A DNA stretch of 64,000 bases from Arthrobacter crystallopoietes (GTDB taxonomy: Bacteria; Actinomycetota; Actinomycetes; Actinomycetales; Micrococcaceae), in contig NZ_CP072014.1 in the NCBI RefSeq assembly GCF_017603825.1, positions 1,550,001-1,614,000 on the forward strand, written 5' to 3'. Under the pieces are notes generated by a model that made no database searches, was not told where the DNA came from, and saw only the letters and a list, made by a program, of their open reading frames with translations. This document shows, piece by piece, positions 16,751 to 27,901 of the stretch (position 1 is its first letter; each line of letters opens with the position of its first letter). The position numbers and the translations under genes were made by a program.

Positions 16751-18175
16751 TTATTCCGACCGGGCCGCGGGGTTTCTCAGCGGTGGCACGAACAGGCCGA
16801 CCTGCCGGCGGATCCACCACAACCCGGTGGCCTTCTTTTCCTGCCGGGTGGAGTACCGGTAGTGGTAGACCAGCGCCCGAACCTGCCGGGGCGGTTCGCC
16901 GTCGAACGGATCGATTCTCAGCAGCTTCAGGGTCGCCCGGTCCGCAGCCAGCAGGCGCCGCAGGAACGGGATGAACCAGCTGTCGCCGGGAGCGCCGAGG
17001 GCCAGGAACCACATCAGCCAGTCCAGCCTCAGGTGGTAGGGCGCGAATTGCCGCGGCATGCGTCCCGGGTCCCCGGGCTTGCCCCTGAACTCGTATTCCT
17101 GCCAGCTGACGCCGTCGGCCGATCCTTCGACAATGATCTCGTAGCGCTCGCGGGTGATGCTGCCGAACGCGCCGTAGGCATTTGCCAGATGCCAGCGGTT
17201 GAAGCTGGTGTTCATCAACTGCCGCTTGGAGACCAGGTTGCGGGCCGGCCAATAGCTTAGGTAGACCATCAGGGCGGTCATGGCCAGGACGACGACGGCG
17301 AACCAGATCGGCGTGGGCGCGTAGTCCGGCGTGAGTTCCGGGCTGCCGGGCAGTACCGCGGAGATGGCGTCGTCACTGAGGGCAGCGGCGGCGGCCAAGA
17401 TGGTCAGCCAGTTCAGCCACGCGAAGTTGCCTGAGATGACCAGCCACAGTTGCGTGACGATGATGATGGCCGCGGCGATGCTGCCCACGGGCTGCGGAAA
17501 GAACAGGAAGAACGGCACCACCAACTGGGCGAAGTGGTTCCCGATGACTTCCGCCTTGTGCAGCGGCTTGGGCAGATGGTGGAAGTACCTGCTGGCCGGG
17601 TTGGGCATCGGCTGCGTCTCGTGGTGGTAATACAGTGCGGTCAGATCCCGCCAGACGCGGTCCCCGCGGATCTTGATCATGCCGGCCCCGAATTCCAGCC
17701 GGAATGTGAGCCAGAGGAAAAGCCAGAGCACCGTAACCGGCGGGGCAATCTCGTTGGAGCCCAGGAACGCGGCCAGGAAGCCGGCTTCGAGCAGGAGTGT
17801 CTCCCAGCCGAAGCCGTAGAACGTCTGGCCGACGTTCACGATGGACATGTAGAGGCCCCAGAGCAGCAGGAAAGCGAGCATCGGCAGCCACGGGGGGCCC
17901 AGCTGCGGCAAACCAACCACCAGAGTTGCGGCCACGGCGGCGCCGGTCCACGCTACCGCGAGCAGCAGCTTGTCGGAATAGCGCCAGCTGAAAAGCGTGG
18001 GACCGCGGCCGGCGGAGCGGGCCAGATAGCGCGGCACGGGCAATAGCCCGTGCTCGCCGAGCAGGGCACGGAACTGCGCGACGGCGGAGAGGAACGCGAT
18101 CACGTAGACGGCGGCAATCCCGCGCTGCAGCACCTGCCGCGCGACCTCGAAACCCTCGGCGTTCAACCAGTTCAT
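16751..18175 (-). CDS. Lipase maturation factor (LMF)-like membrane protein
   Basis: A 474-aa polytopic membrane protein. LEFGAGMIKIRGDRVWRDLT, LYYHHETQPMPNP, YFHHLPKPLHKAEVIGNHF and the soluble tail YEIIVEGSADGVSWQEYEF with FRGKPGDP, PYHLRLDWLMWF are the conserved blocks of the LMF1/LMF2 family. In vertebrates LMF1 helps fold secreted lipases in the ER. The bacterial role is unknown, and no lipase gene is next to it. GGAAG precedes ATG 18175. Confidence 0.85.
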   Translation of the reverse strand: MNWLNAEGFEVARQVLQRGIAAVYVIAFLSAVAQFRALLGEHGLLPVPRYLARSAGRGPTLFSWRYSDKLLLAVAWTGAAVAATLVVGLPQLGPPWLPMLAFLLLWGLYMSIVNVGQTFYGFGWETLLLEAGFLAAFLGSNEIAPPVTVLWLFLWLTFRLEFGAGMIKIRGDRVWRDLTALYYHHETQPMPNPASRYFHHLPKPLHKAEVIGNHFAQLVVPFFLFFPQPVGSIAAAIIIVTQLWLVISGNFAWLNWLTILAAAAALSDDAISAVLPGSPELTPDYAPTPIWFAVVVLAMTALMVYLSYWPARNLVSKRQLMNTSFNRWHLANAYGAFGSITRERYEIIVEGSADGVSWQEYEFRGKPGDPGRMPRQFAPYHLRLDWLMWFLALGAPGDSWFIPFLRRLLAADRATLKLLRIDPFDGEPPRQVRALVYHYRYSTRQEKKATGLWWIRRQVGLFVPPLRNPAARSE

Positions 18176-18354
18176 GTACTTCCAACGTTAGGACCGCCGG
18201 CAACACTGTCAAGGCTTGCCGGGCGGAACGTCCTGTCCGGACCGAAGCCGGCGGCTGCAGAAACCCGGGCCTGCAAATGCCGGACTATGCTCACGGCAGC
18301 CGGACCCGGCGCGGAGGGGTTACATCCCCAGTGTCCCCGGGCCACAATGAAGGC

Positions 18355-18894
18355 ATGAGAGATGCGGCGCAGGCGGAATACAGACGGGCCGTCCTCGGAA
18401 CCGCGGCCTTCGCGGTGGCTCCGGTGGTGGCCGCTGGTGTTGTGCCCTGGCTGCTCACCCGCTGGCGGGCCCGGGTCCCGGTGCCTGGCGGATTGCCGGC
18501 CAGAGCCGGCGGCGCGGTGCTCGCCGCCGGAGGCGCCGCCGTCGTTATTGAATCTTTTGTGCGGTTCGCCCGGGAGGGCTTGGGTACGCCCGCGCCGATG
18601 GTGCCGACGAAGTATCTGGTGGTCACCGGGCCGTTCCGCTACGTGCGCAACCCGATTTACGTGGCGCTGCTGTCGATGGTCCTCGGCGAGGCGCTGATGC
18701 TGGGCCGGCCCAGGCTGCTCGGTTACTGCGCCGTGATGTCCGTTCCCGTGGGGCTTTTCGTCAGGCTCTACGAGGAGCCGGTTTTGGAGCGGCAGTTCGG
18801 CGATGAATACCGTCGCTACAAGCGCAACGTGCCAGGTTGGCTCCCGCGGCTGACGCCCTGGCGTGCCGAGGGAAGAAGCGGCGTCGAAAGCTAG
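18355..18894 (+). CDS. Isoprenylcysteine carboxyl methyltransferase (ICMT/PEMT)-family membrane protein
   Basis: A 179-aa membrane methyltransferase-like protein. Three to four hydrophobic segments precede the family hallmark VVTGPFRYVRNPIYVALLS, followed by LYEEPVLERQFGDEYRRYKR and VPGWLP. These are the SAM-binding NP-Y and E-x-x-L...F-x-Y-x-x-Y residues of the ICMT/NnrU/PEMT group. Substrate unknown. Start ATG 18355 is inferred from homologous length; no good ribosome site is seen. Confidence 0.83.
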   Translation: MRDAAQAEYRRAVLGTAAFAVAPVVAAGVVPWLLTRWRARVPVPGGLPARAGGAVLAAGGAAVVIESFVRFAREGLGTPAPMVPTKYLVVTGPFRYVRNPIYVALLSMVLGEALMLGRPRLLGYCAVMSVPVGLFVRLYEEPVLERQFGDEYRRYKRNVPGWLPRLTPWRAEGRSGVES

Positions 18895-19032
18895 CGATCC
18901 GGCCAGTCGCGGGCAGCCTGGCGGGTGCCGCATGTGATGCGTTTCTCGACGCTTTCACGGCTTGCGGCAACGGCCGTGTGGGAGGATGAAACCGGCCGGA
19001 AATTCACCCGAAAACACAGGAACGGAGGGGCA

Positions 19033-20754
19033 GTGCAGGACAAGGACGGCCAGCAGGATTCAGGTACTCCGATGTCGCCGCGGGTCGGCAGCCTGCCCAT
19101 CATCAAGATCCCCCGCAAGCCCGCCGATATGCCGGAAAACGGGGCTGCCGGGGAGACCGGAGAGCGCTCGGAACCGGGATCGGGGACACCTCCGACGGCG
19201 AAGCAGCCGGTCGGCAAAAACGCGCCCGCAAAGCGCGCGGGAACCAAGCCCAAGGCCAAGCCTGCGATCCCTAGGGAACCGGTGGCCAAAGCGGCCAAGC
19301 CGGTTCCGTTCGGCACCGCTCCGCTGCCGATGCCCAAGGGCCAGCAGCGCACCAACGCCGCTGCCCGCCGGATGCTGCGCAAACTGGTGCAGGGCGAGGC
19401 GCCGCCCACGGCCCCGATGAGCATTGTTGAACGGCTCGCGGGGAGCCCGTATGCCAACCCCATGATCCAGGCCGCCGGGGTGGATACCTCCGCCCGGCTC
19501 ACCCTTGATTTTGCGCTGGATTTGGCCGAGACCATGTTCCGCTACGGCGCCGGCGCCCTGGAAGTGGAAACGAGCATCATTGCCGTAACCGCGGCCTTTG
19601 GCCTGCGCGAGATCGATGTCGATATCACCAACCAGTCCGTGCTGATCAACTATGCCAAGGCGGACACGGTCCCGCTGACCCTGATGCGTGTCGTGCGGTC
19701 CTGGACGAACAACTACGCCGGTCTGTCACTGGTCCACCAGTTGGTCACGGACATCGTCAACGGCGGTGTGGGGCGGACCGAGGCCAAGGAGCGGCTGCAG
19801 GAGATTGCCGCGCGGCCCAAGCCGTTTGCCAAGTGGATGGCCATCGGCGCTGGCGGCGTTTTCGCCGGTTCCATTGTGGCGTTCCTCGGCGGCGGGATCT
19901 TCGCTTCGCTGGTGGCCATGCTGTCAACCGTGCTGATGGGTCTGCTGGGCCGCAAGCTGGGTAAATGGCGCGTGCCGGACTTCTTTGTCACTGCGATCGG
20001 GTCCTGCCTTGCCACCGTGGTTGCCCTGCTGTTCTGGCAGCTGCAGGTTCCGTTGAGCCCTTCGCTGGTAATCGCGGGCGGGATACTCTACCTCTTGCCA
20101 ACAGGCCGATTGGTCTCTGCGACCCAGGACGCGATCAACGGCTTCCCCGTCACGGCGGCCGGCCGTTTCCTGTCCGCTTTCCTCACCTTTGCCGCTATCG
20201 CCTCCGGTGTGGCCGTGGGCCTGGTGGGCGGCGAGCTGGTGGGCGTCAGCCTGCCCGAGGTCTTCGTCGACGGGGAGGGCGAATACCCCTATGTGGTGCG
20301 GGCGCTGCTGCTCATGATTGCCACCATGGCTATCTGTATCACCGAGCAAACCAAGCTCAGCATGCTGGTGCCGACGGCCTTGGTTGGTCTCGTGGCACTG
20401 CTGCTCTACGACCTTGTCCTCATGGCCGGAATCGGGGAGCGGATAGGTCCGGCACTGGCCGCCGTCGTTATCGGTTTCCTAGGCCGTATCGTCGGATTGC
20501 GGATGGGCTCGCCGCAGCTGGTTGTGGCGGTGCCCGCCATCTTGTTCCTGCTGCCCGGACTGTCAATCTTCCGCGCCACCTACGATCTGACCGTTAATGT
20601 GGACGACCCCTTCGTAGGTGTGCTCAACCTCTTCGGTGCGCTGACGGTGATCCTTGCGATCTCCGGCGGCACGGTCCTCGGCGACAACCTGGCCCAGCCC
20701 TTCACCCGGGACATGGGCTCCAACGAGGGCCGCCGCAGGAACCGCCGCCGCTAA
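19033..20754 (+). CDS. thrE: Threonine/serine exporter (ThrE/DUF1212 family)
   Basis: A 573-aa transporter. The first ~130 residues are a Pro/Lys/Ala-rich, probably disordered cytoplasmic extension. The DUF1212 domain follows (TLDFALDLAETMFRYGAGAL, VDITNQSVLINYAKAD, LVTDIVNGGVGRTEAKERL) with a hydrophobic C-terminal half of about ten helices. ThrE of Corynebacterium exports threonine and serine. GTG 19033 has GGAGGGG directly upstream; the frame is open further upstream but without support. Confidence 0.9.
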   Translation: MQDKDGQQDSGTPMSPRVGSLPIIKIPRKPADMPENGAAGETGERSEPGSGTPPTAKQPVGKNAPAKRAGTKPKAKPAIPREPVAKAAKPVPFGTAPLPMPKGQQRTNAAARRMLRKLVQGEAPPTAPMSIVERLAGSPYANPMIQAAGVDTSARLTLDFALDLAETMFRYGAGALEVETSIIAVTAAFGLREIDVDITNQSVLINYAKADTVPLTLMRVVRSWTNNYAGLSLVHQLVTDIVNGGVGRTEAKERLQEIAARPKPFAKWMAIGAGGVFAGSIVAFLGGGIFASLVAMLSTVLMGLLGRKLGKWRVPDFFVTAIGSCLATVVALLFWQLQVPLSPSLVIAGGILYLLPTGRLVSATQDAINGFPVTAAGRFLSAFLTFAAIASGVAVGLVGGELVGVSLPEVFVDGEGEYPYVVRALLLMIATMAICITEQTKLSMLVPTALVGLVALLLYDLVLMAGIGERIGPALAAVVIGFLGRIVGLRMGSPQLVVAVPAILFLLPGLSIFRATYDLTVNVDDPFVGVLNLFGALTVILAISGGTVLGDNLAQPFTRDMGSNEGRRRNRRR

Positions 20755-20794
20755 CCAGCGGGCGGAGCCGTACCTGGCCACGTTGGCGAGGAGC

Positions 20795-21655
20795 CTAGGT
20801 TGCCGGGTAATTCTCCGGGAAGATCTGCCCGACCTCGGTCCGCTTTTCCGCCTGGAACGCGTCCTCGGCCCGGCCGTAGGCCCAGTAGCCGGAGATGGAA
20901 ACCTGCTTGCGGTGCAGTCCGTGGTCCTGGAACAGCACGTCGCGCAGGGATTTGATGGCACCGCGCTCGCCGTGGACAAACGCATCCACTTCACCGGCAG
21001 GCCAATCAAGCCCTGCCACTGCATCCCGCAGGAGTGTGGTGGTGCCCGGGACCTGGCCTTGGCGGAAGAGCCAGTGGAACTGAAGGCCCGCCGGGGCGCT
21101 GAGGTCTTGGATGTCCGCCGCGGAGTCCACCTCGATCAGGGCATGTCCCGTTGCATGTGCCGGCAGCGCCTCGATGGCCGCGCCAATGGCCGGCAGCGCG
21201 GAATCGTCTCCGGCCAGGAGGTACCAATCGGCGTCGGGATTGGGGGCGTAGGCCCCGCCCGGGCCAGTGAACATGAGCCAATCCCCGGGCTGTGCCTTGA
21301 GGGCCCACGGGCCAGCCAGTCCCTCGTCGCCATGCACAACAAAGTCGATGGCTATTTCCCCGGCGGTCCGGTCCACGCTGCGGACCGTGTAGGTGCGGGT
21401 GACCGGCAGCTTGTCCGCGGGCAGGGTCTCTTTCAGTTCGGCGACGTCTACCGGGAGCTCAACGTCCAGTTCCGGGTCGAGGAAAAAGATCTTCACGTAT
21501 TGGTCCGTGGCGTCCTTGGCCTCGAACTTCCCGAACCCCTCGCCGCCGGCGAAAACCCGGACCATGTGCTCGGAGAGGCGTTCGGTCCGCAGCACCTGAA
21601 GGTTCGTCTGGGGTTTTCGGGGACGTGCGGGGCGGGCTGCGGGCTGGGCAGACAT
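20795..21655 (-). CDS. Siderophore-interacting protein (ViuB/SIP flavoprotein)
   Basis: A 286-aa FAD-dependent ferric-siderophore reductase. The FAD site is RTYTVR; GEIAIDFVVHGDEGLAGPWA, GGAYAPNPDADWYLLAGDDS and ALPAIGAAIEALP mark the NAD(P)H-binding half. It ends GYWAYGRAEDAF...EVGQIFPENYP. Its promoter carries an iron-box-like site (21701-21720), consistent with DtxR/IdeR repression; a DtxR-family gene lies at 41422. Confidence 0.92.
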   Translation of the reverse strand: MSAQPAARPARPRKPQTNLQVLRTERLSEHMVRVFAGGEGFGKFEAKDATDQYVKIFFLDPELDVELPVDVAELKETLPADKLPVTRTYTVRSVDRTAGEIAIDFVVHGDEGLAGPWALKAQPGDWLMFTGPGGAYAPNPDADWYLLAGDDSALPAIGAAIEALPAHATGHALIEVDSAADIQDLSAPAGLQFHWLFRQGQVPGTTTLLRDAVAGLDWPAGEVDAFVHGERGAIKSLRDVLFQDHGLHRKQVSISGYWAYGRAEDAFQAEKRTEVGQIFPENYPAT

Positions 21656-21700
21656 GAAACGGCTCCTGAATACGCAAGACGTAGTGAAGGCGGATGGGTT

Positions 21701-21720
21701 ACTACTAAGGACAACCTAAC
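21701..21720 (-). promoter_or_regulatory. Iron-box-like site upstream of the siderophore-interacting gene
   Basis: On the minus strand the site reads TTAGGTTGTCCTTAGTAGTA. Its first half matches the DtxR/IdeR consensus half TTAGGTTAG well; the second half is weak. It is 45-65 bp upstream of the start at 21655. Candidate only. Confidence 0.5.
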
Positions 21721-21748
21721 CCACCACCGGTTTTGTTCCCAACCACTA

Positions 21749-22507
21749 TTACTGCGGCAACCGCCAGTCCACCGGGTCCGCGCCCTGCGCCCTGAGCAGT
21801 TCGTTGATCCGGCTGAAGGGGCGGGAACCGAAGAAGCCCCGTGAGGCGGATAACGGACTGGGATGTGCGGACTCGATCCGCGGCACGGCGTCCAGCAAGG
21901 GTGTCAGGTACTGAGCATCCCTGCCCCAGAGGACCACGACCAGCGGACCGCCCCTCGCCACGAGCGACCTGACCGCCAGCTCGGTCAGCTCTTCCCATCC
22001 CTTGCGGCGGTGTGCCCCGGTCTTGCCTGCCTCCACCGTCAGGACCCGGTTGAGCAGCAGCACCCCCTGATCCGCCCAGGCAGTCAGATCTCCGTGCGGT
22101 GCCGGCGGGATGCCCAGATCCGAGTCCAGCTCCTTGTAAATGTTGGCCAGGCTGCGGGGCAACGGCCGAACATGCCGCTCCACCGCGAAGCAGAGGCCGA
22201 TCGAATGCCCGGGTGTGGGGTAAGGATCTTGCCCGACCACAAGGACTTTGATGGCAGAGAGCGGTCGCTGGAATGCTCGCAGAATATTGGCGGGCGCCGG
22301 CAGGATTTCACCGCCTGCTGCCCGCCGTTGTTCAAGGTAGGCAGCCAGCCCATGCACCGTTTCCGTCACTGGGGCCAGGACTTCGGCCCACTCGGGGTGC
22401 ATGACCTCGTCCAATCCGGCCGGTGCAGAGAATGGAAAAGGCTCCCGGGTGTCCACCGCTGACCCGGTGGCCGGAAGCTCAAACAGTGCGCCGTCGTCGT
22501 CAGTCAT
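21749..22507 (-). CDS. ung: Uracil-DNA glycosylase, family 1 (Ung)
   Basis: A 252-aa base-excision repair enzyme that removes uracil from DNA. The catalytic motif [18 protein letters not shown] carries the Asp that activates water, and [18 protein letters not shown] carries the DNA-intercalation His/Leu region. [19 protein letters not shown] and [11 protein letters not shown] are also typical. ATG 22507 with AGGAAG upstream was chosen over 22642, which adds an arginine-rich stretch with no family likeness. Confidence 0.95.
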   Translation of the reverse strand: MTDDDGALFELPATGSAVDTREPFPFSAPAGLDEVMHPEWAEVLAPVTETVHGLAAYLEQRRAAGGEILPAPANILRAFQRPLSAIKVLVVGQDPYPTPGHSIGLCFAVERHVRPLPRSLANIYKELDSDLGIPPAPHGDLTAWADQGVLLLNRVLTVEAGKTGAHRRKGWEELTELAVRSLVARGGPLVVVLWGRDAQYLTPLLDAVPRIESAHPSPLSASRGFFGSRPFSRINELLRAQGADPVDWRLPQ

Positions 22508-22666
22508 CTTCCTATGGTCGCTGATCGGCGCCTGGGCGGGCGAACCGCTGGCCGATCCGAGGCGCCAGGCGCGGCCGCCGCGGCGTGCACAAATGACAGG
22601 CCGGTGATTCGTTACCATGGTGGAGGACAGTTTCCCCTGCAAACAAAACGGAAGTGACGGTGTGTC

Positions 22667-22975
22667 TTGGCTGGTTCCGTCGATGCCAGTGCGTTTTCCC
22701 TTGACGCCGAGCTGGATTCATCGAGCCCGCTGAGCGAACGCGACCAGAAAATGCTGGCGCTGGAACGGCAGTGGTGGAAGTATGCGGGTGCCAAGGAACA
22801 GGCCATCCGCGAGCTCTTCGACATGTCCGCCACGCACTACTATCAGATCCTCAATGGCTTGATCGATACCGAAGAGGCGCTGGCCCACGATCCGATGCTG
22901 GTCAAGCGGCTGCGCAGGCTGCGGACGTCCCGTCAGCGCGCACGCACTGCCCGTCGGCTGGGCACAGACGCCTAG
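22667..22975 (+). CDS. DUF3263 domain protein
   Basis: A 102-aa protein: [40 protein letters not shown] and [20 protein letters not shown]. This is the actinobacterial DUF3263 family, whose helical fold resembles a sigma-factor-like HTH; function unknown. The start is TTG 22667; an in-frame TGA at 22655 excludes a longer protein. It is divergent from ung and on the same strand as the LytR_C and cspA genes. Confidence 0.87.
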   Translation: MAGSVDASAFSLDAELDSSSPLSERDQKMLALERQWWKYAGAKEQAIRELFDMSATHYYQILNGLIDTEEALAHDPMLVKRLRRLRTSRQRARTARRLGTDA

Positions 22976-23037
22976 CTCGGGTCCAGCCGTTCGACTGCGC
23001 AGATTTTTTCGATACAACTAAGGACGCATTCTTAGCG

Positions 23038-23736
23038 ATGACCAAGTATTCCCGGGACGAGTTTGACCAGGTGCCCGAAACTTCAGACCGCCATGGCGTC
23101 CACCGGGCCCACATGGCAGCGTCGAAATCCAGCGGACTCGGCCTGATCATCCTGGCTACCGTACTGGCGCTCGCCGTTGGCGTGTTGTCCTTCTTCGTCC
23201 TGCCGCTGCTCGGAGCGGGGGGCGCGAGCACGGAACTCCAAGCCACCGCGGCGCCCTCGGCCAAGTCGGCATCCCCGAATGCCGCTACTAAAACGGCCGA
23301 AGCCACGGACGACGCCAGGGAACCAACTGTGGACGCAGCGGGTGAGGCCACGAAGCCTGCCAAGGAGCCCACGGCGGACGCCACCACGGAGCCCGCCGAG
23401 GAACCGATCGAGGAACCCACTGACGAGGCCGCCGAAGCTGACGCGGCCGTGAATAAAGCTGATCCGGTGCTGATCTTCAACAGCGTCGGCGTCAGCGGGC
23501 TAGGCGGCGCGGTTTCGCAGACGGTCACGTCCGACGGCTGGGCCGTTGGGGTAGTGGATAACTGGCAGGGTGCGCCCCCGGCCAACTCCGTGATCTTCTA
23601 CAACCCCGGCCAGAGCGCCAATGCGCAGGCGTTGGGCGAGCTCCTTGGCATCTCCGACCTGCGCGAAACCGGGCAGGGAGCAGTCTCCGAGTATGTGACC
23701 GTGGTGCTCGGTCCTGGATTCCAGCAAAACGGCTGA
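23038..23736 (+). CDS. Membrane-anchored LytR_C domain protein
   Basis: A 232-aa protein with a short cytoplasmic head, one membrane helix (about 34-57, LGLIILATVLALAVGVLSFF), a long Ala/Glu/Pro/Thr-rich low-complexity linker (about 62-140) and a C-terminal LytR_C domain (about 143-230: PVLIFNSVGVSGLGGAVSQT, DNWQGAPPANSVIFYN, TVVLGPGFQ). The domain is usually attached to LytR-CpsA-Psr ligases; here it stands alone with an anchor, as in other actinobacteria. ATG 23038 gives the natural protein; the frame is open further upstream across the DUF3263 gene. Confidence 0.85.
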   Translation: MTKYSRDEFDQVPETSDRHGVHRAHMAASKSSGLGLIILATVLALAVGVLSFFVLPLLGAGGASTELQATAAPSAKSASPNAATKTAEATDDAREPTVDAAGEATKPAKEPTADATTEPAEEPIEEPTDEAAEADAAVNKADPVLIFNSVGVSGLGGAVSQTVTSDGWAVGVVDNWQGAPPANSVIFYNPGQSANAQALGELLGISDLRETGQGAVSEYVTVVLGPGFQQNG

Positions 23737-23808
23737 CCACATCCCGGTTTTGCCCGTCGGGAGATACTTCGGCGCCTCTGTTACACCTCCATAACATTCT
23801 CTGTGCCG

Positions 23809-23847
23809 GCGCTCACACCCATGCTGCGGCATGGGTAGAGTGAGCGC
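23809..23847 (+). promoter_or_regulatory. Hairpin in the cspA leader
   Basis: GCGCTCAC (23809-23816) pairs with GTGAGCGC (23840-23847) and CCCATG (23818-23823) with CATGGG (23830-23835), with an asymmetric internal loop. It lies 58 bp before the cspA start and 72 bp after the previous stop. It may terminate upstream transcription or be a leader structure of the cold-shock mRNA. Confidence 0.5.
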
Positions 23848-23904
23848 ATCTCCACCGCTGGAAACAGGGGCGGCGGGGCCAGGTCTAGAAATATGGAGAG
23901 CAAT

Positions 23905-24111
23905 ATGGCGCAGGGAACCGTCAAATGGTTCAACGCGGAAAAAGGCTACGGCTTTATCACCGTCGATGAAAACGAAGCTGACGTATTCGTGCATTGGTCC
24001 GCCATCCAGATGGACGGTTACCGTTCCCTTGAGGAGGGCCAGCGCGTCGAGTTCGAAATTGGGGAAGGGCAGAAGGGGCCGCAGGCTGAGGAAGTGAAGC
24101 TCGCTTCCTGA
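23905..24111 (+). CDS. Cold-shock protein (CspA family)
   Basis: A 68-aa single cold-shock domain that binds single-stranded RNA/DNA. RNP1 is KGYGFITV and RNP2 is VFVHWSAI, and it begins [18 protein letters not shown] 23905 with GGAGAG four bases upstream is the start; an ATG four codons earlier (23893) has no site. It is monocistronic, bounded by a leader hairpin and a perfect terminator. Confidence 0.96.
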   Translation: MAQGTVKWFNAEKGYGFITVDENEADVFVHWSAIQMDGYRSLEEGQRVEFEIGEGQKGPQAEEVKLAS

Positions 24112-24122
24112 TTTACCAAATT

Positions 24123-24168
24123 ACGACGGCGGCGGGCGGCTATCGATTTAGCCGCCCGCCGCCGTCGT
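24123..24168. terminator. Strong hairpin terminator after cspA (bidirectional)
   Basis: A perfect 20-bp stem (24123-24142 with 24149-24168) and 6-nt loop TCGATT begin 11 bp after the cspA stop. It also lies 48 bp beyond the end of the convergent TM2 gene. Confidence 0.8.
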
Positions 24169-24216
24169 ACGCAGTTATAGACACAGCCCTCGGCAGCTTC
24201 GGTGGGGAACCTGTTG

Positions 24217-24837
24217 CTACTCCTTGAGCGGAACGCCCTTGGCATCGCGGCGGAACATTTCCGCTCCGACCAGGATCATGATGCCTTCGACGAAGCCCCA
24301 GATCGCACCGAGGCCGAACGTGACGATAGTGACGACGATCTGCAGGATCCCCATGCCGACATAGCCCAGGTAGAAGCGGTGGATACCCAGTCCGCCGAGC
24401 AGAATGCCCAGCAAGCCGCCGATCAGGCGGGACTTCTGTTCCGGGTAGCCGGCGTAATACGGCTGGCCCGGCTGGCCGTAGGGCGCCTGGCCGTACTGCG
24501 GCTGCGCGTAGGGATTCTGGCCGTGAGGCGGTTGCCCGTAGGGGGCCTGCCCCTGCGGCGGTTGTCCGTAAGGCGGTTGCCCGTAAGGGGCCTGGCCCTG
24601 CGGCTGCTGGCCGTACGGCGGTTGTCCATAGGGTGACTGGCTCTGCGGCTGCTGGCCCTGCGGTGCTTGGCCGAACGGAGGCTTTCCTCCGGGCGCCGGT
24701 TCACCGGGCGTATTGCCCAGGGGCTGTGTGGGATGGGTGCCCGCACCCCGCAACGGCTCGGTGGGATTCTCCCCGCGGGATGGTCCCGGCTGCTCCTGTC
24801 CGGCTTTGTCCTGCTTGCCGTCCGGATTTTCCGACAT
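24217..24837 (-). CDS. TM2 domain membrane protein with PYGQ-rich repeats
   Basis: A 206-aa protein. Residues about 50-125 are tandem proline/glutamine/tyrosine repeats of the type [18 protein letters not shown]2 domain follows (about 132-195): [40 protein letters not shown], then [13 protein letters not shown]2 proteins are two-helix membrane proteins with a conserved G-hRFYLG turn; bacterial function is unclear. The coding repeats were checked as a possible CRISPR and rejected. ATG 24837 has AAGGAAAAG upstream. Confidence 0.87.
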   Translation of the reverse strand: MSENPDGKQDKAGQEQPGPSRGENPTEPLRGAGTHPTQPLGNTPGEPAPGGKPPFGQAPQGQQPQSQSPYGQPPYGQQPQGQAPYGQPPYGQPPQGQAPYGQPPHGQNPYAQPQYGQAPYGQPGQPYYAGYPEQKSRLIGGLLGILLGGLGIHRFYLGYVGMGILQIVVTIVTFGLGAIWGFVEGIMILVGAEMFRRDAKGVPLKE

Positions 24838-26869
<2,032 letters not shown>

Positions 26870-26924
26870 GAAGTCCGGCGCAAGCCGCTTCCGAGCCGGT
26901 CATTGTCTGACCAGTTCCAACAGG

Positions 26925-26956
26925 AAGGCACGGTTCCCGATCGGGAGCCGTGCCTT
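26925..26956. terminator. Terminator hairpin after groEL
   Basis: A 15-bp stem with one G-U pair (26925-26939 with 26942-26956) and flanking AA/TT lies between the convergent groEL and DUF4031-HD genes. It probably serves both directions. Confidence 0.75.
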
Positions 26957-26962
26957 CCCGGG

Positions 26963-27850
26963 TTAAATCCCGGACAGTTCGGCACTCAGGTTCTGCCGGG
27001 CCTGGGCCAGCCAGAGCGTGCGGGCTGTGGCCGTCCGATACAACGGCTCCGAGGCCAGCAAACGGCGGACGACGGCGGTGCGTCCGGCTGCGAAATCAGC
27101 GTCACCGACGTGCGCATACTCTTTCCGGACTGCAGCGAGGTAGCGGCGGTAGCTATCCGGCGGGCTGCCGAGAACGGACAGGTCGGCGTCGCACAGCATG
27201 GCTCCGGACGCGTCGTCGTCAGCCGGAGCGTGATGCGCTGTCAACAGCACCAGGCGGGCCGTCTCAGCGACCTCCTTAGGGCGGCAGCCAGCGCCGGTCA
27301 GCTTCCCGCGTGCCAGTGCCGCGGAATCTTCTTCATCTTTTCCTGCCACCCCGTTGTAGACAGCGTCGTGGAACCACGCCGCCAGCCAGACAGCCCGGGA
27401 TTCTTCTCCCGGCCTCTCCCCATGGTCCTGAAGCGTGCGAAATGCCTCGATGACCGCCAGCAGATGCTTATGGTCGTGGTAGTGCCGGTGGTCTCCGCCC
27501 CACCTCGCGATAAGCTCCCGGCCCAATGGTTCCTGATCGGGGATCAAGGCGTTCCAGTGCTGCAGCAGTACGTGTTCCAGCTTTCCAGGTCTGCGGCGCG
27601 CCGGCACTCGCAGCCCGCTGGCGATCAAGCGGCGCACCAGCTCACCGCCCGAGACGGCTACGGCACCCCGGGCAACAAGTTCTGCATGCCGCTCTGCCGG
27701 AACATCGTAATGGTCCAGGTCGAAGGCCCGCCGGGGGACCCCGGCGGCCGCCGCGAAGTCATGCAGTTGGTCCAGTGACGAGTCCGAGACCAGATGGGAA
27801 AAATGCGTTCCGTGGGCCGGCCACAGCGGGGGATCGATAAGAATTGCCAC
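26963..27850 (-). CDS. DUF4031 - HD-domain fusion protein
   Basis: A 295-aa protein of two parts. Residues 1-90 are DUF4031 (MAILIDPPLWPAHGTHFSHL, FDLDHYDVPAERHAELVARG, SGGELVRRLIASGLR). Residues about 95-290 resemble the predicted metal-dependent HD phosphohydrolases of COG4339, with HYHDHKHLLAVIEAF and AAWFHDAVYNG giving the His and His-Asp ligands, plus LTAHHAP and MLCDADLSVLG. The HD part probably hydrolyses a phosphoester; the substrate is unknown. It is divergent from the RNase HI-like gene with a 51-bp gap. Confidence 0.8.
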   Translation of the reverse strand: MAILIDPPLWPAHGTHFSHLVSDSSLDQLHDFAAAAGVPRRAFDLDHYDVPAERHAELVARGAVAVSGGELVRRLIASGLRVPARRRPGKLEHVLLQHWNALIPDQEPLGRELIARWGGDHRHYHDHKHLLAVIEAFRTLQDHGERPGEESRAVWLAAWFHDAVYNGVAGKDEEDSAALARGKLTGAGCRPKEVAETARLVLLTAHHAPADDDASGAMLCDADLSVLGSPPDSYRRYLAAVRKEYAHVGDADFAAGRTAVVRRLLASEPLYRTATARTLWLAQARQNLSAELSGI

Positions 27851-27901
27851 CCTGCCAGCCTATGTCCGATAGGACCTTGCCGATCTGAAAAGATGGAGAC
27901 T

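Noticed and set aside
24480-24680. Short tandem repeats that looked like a CRISPR array
   Set aside because: They keep a 3-base frame and encode PYGQ repeats within the TM2 protein; no uniform repeats or unique spacers. No CRISPR array was seen elsewhere.
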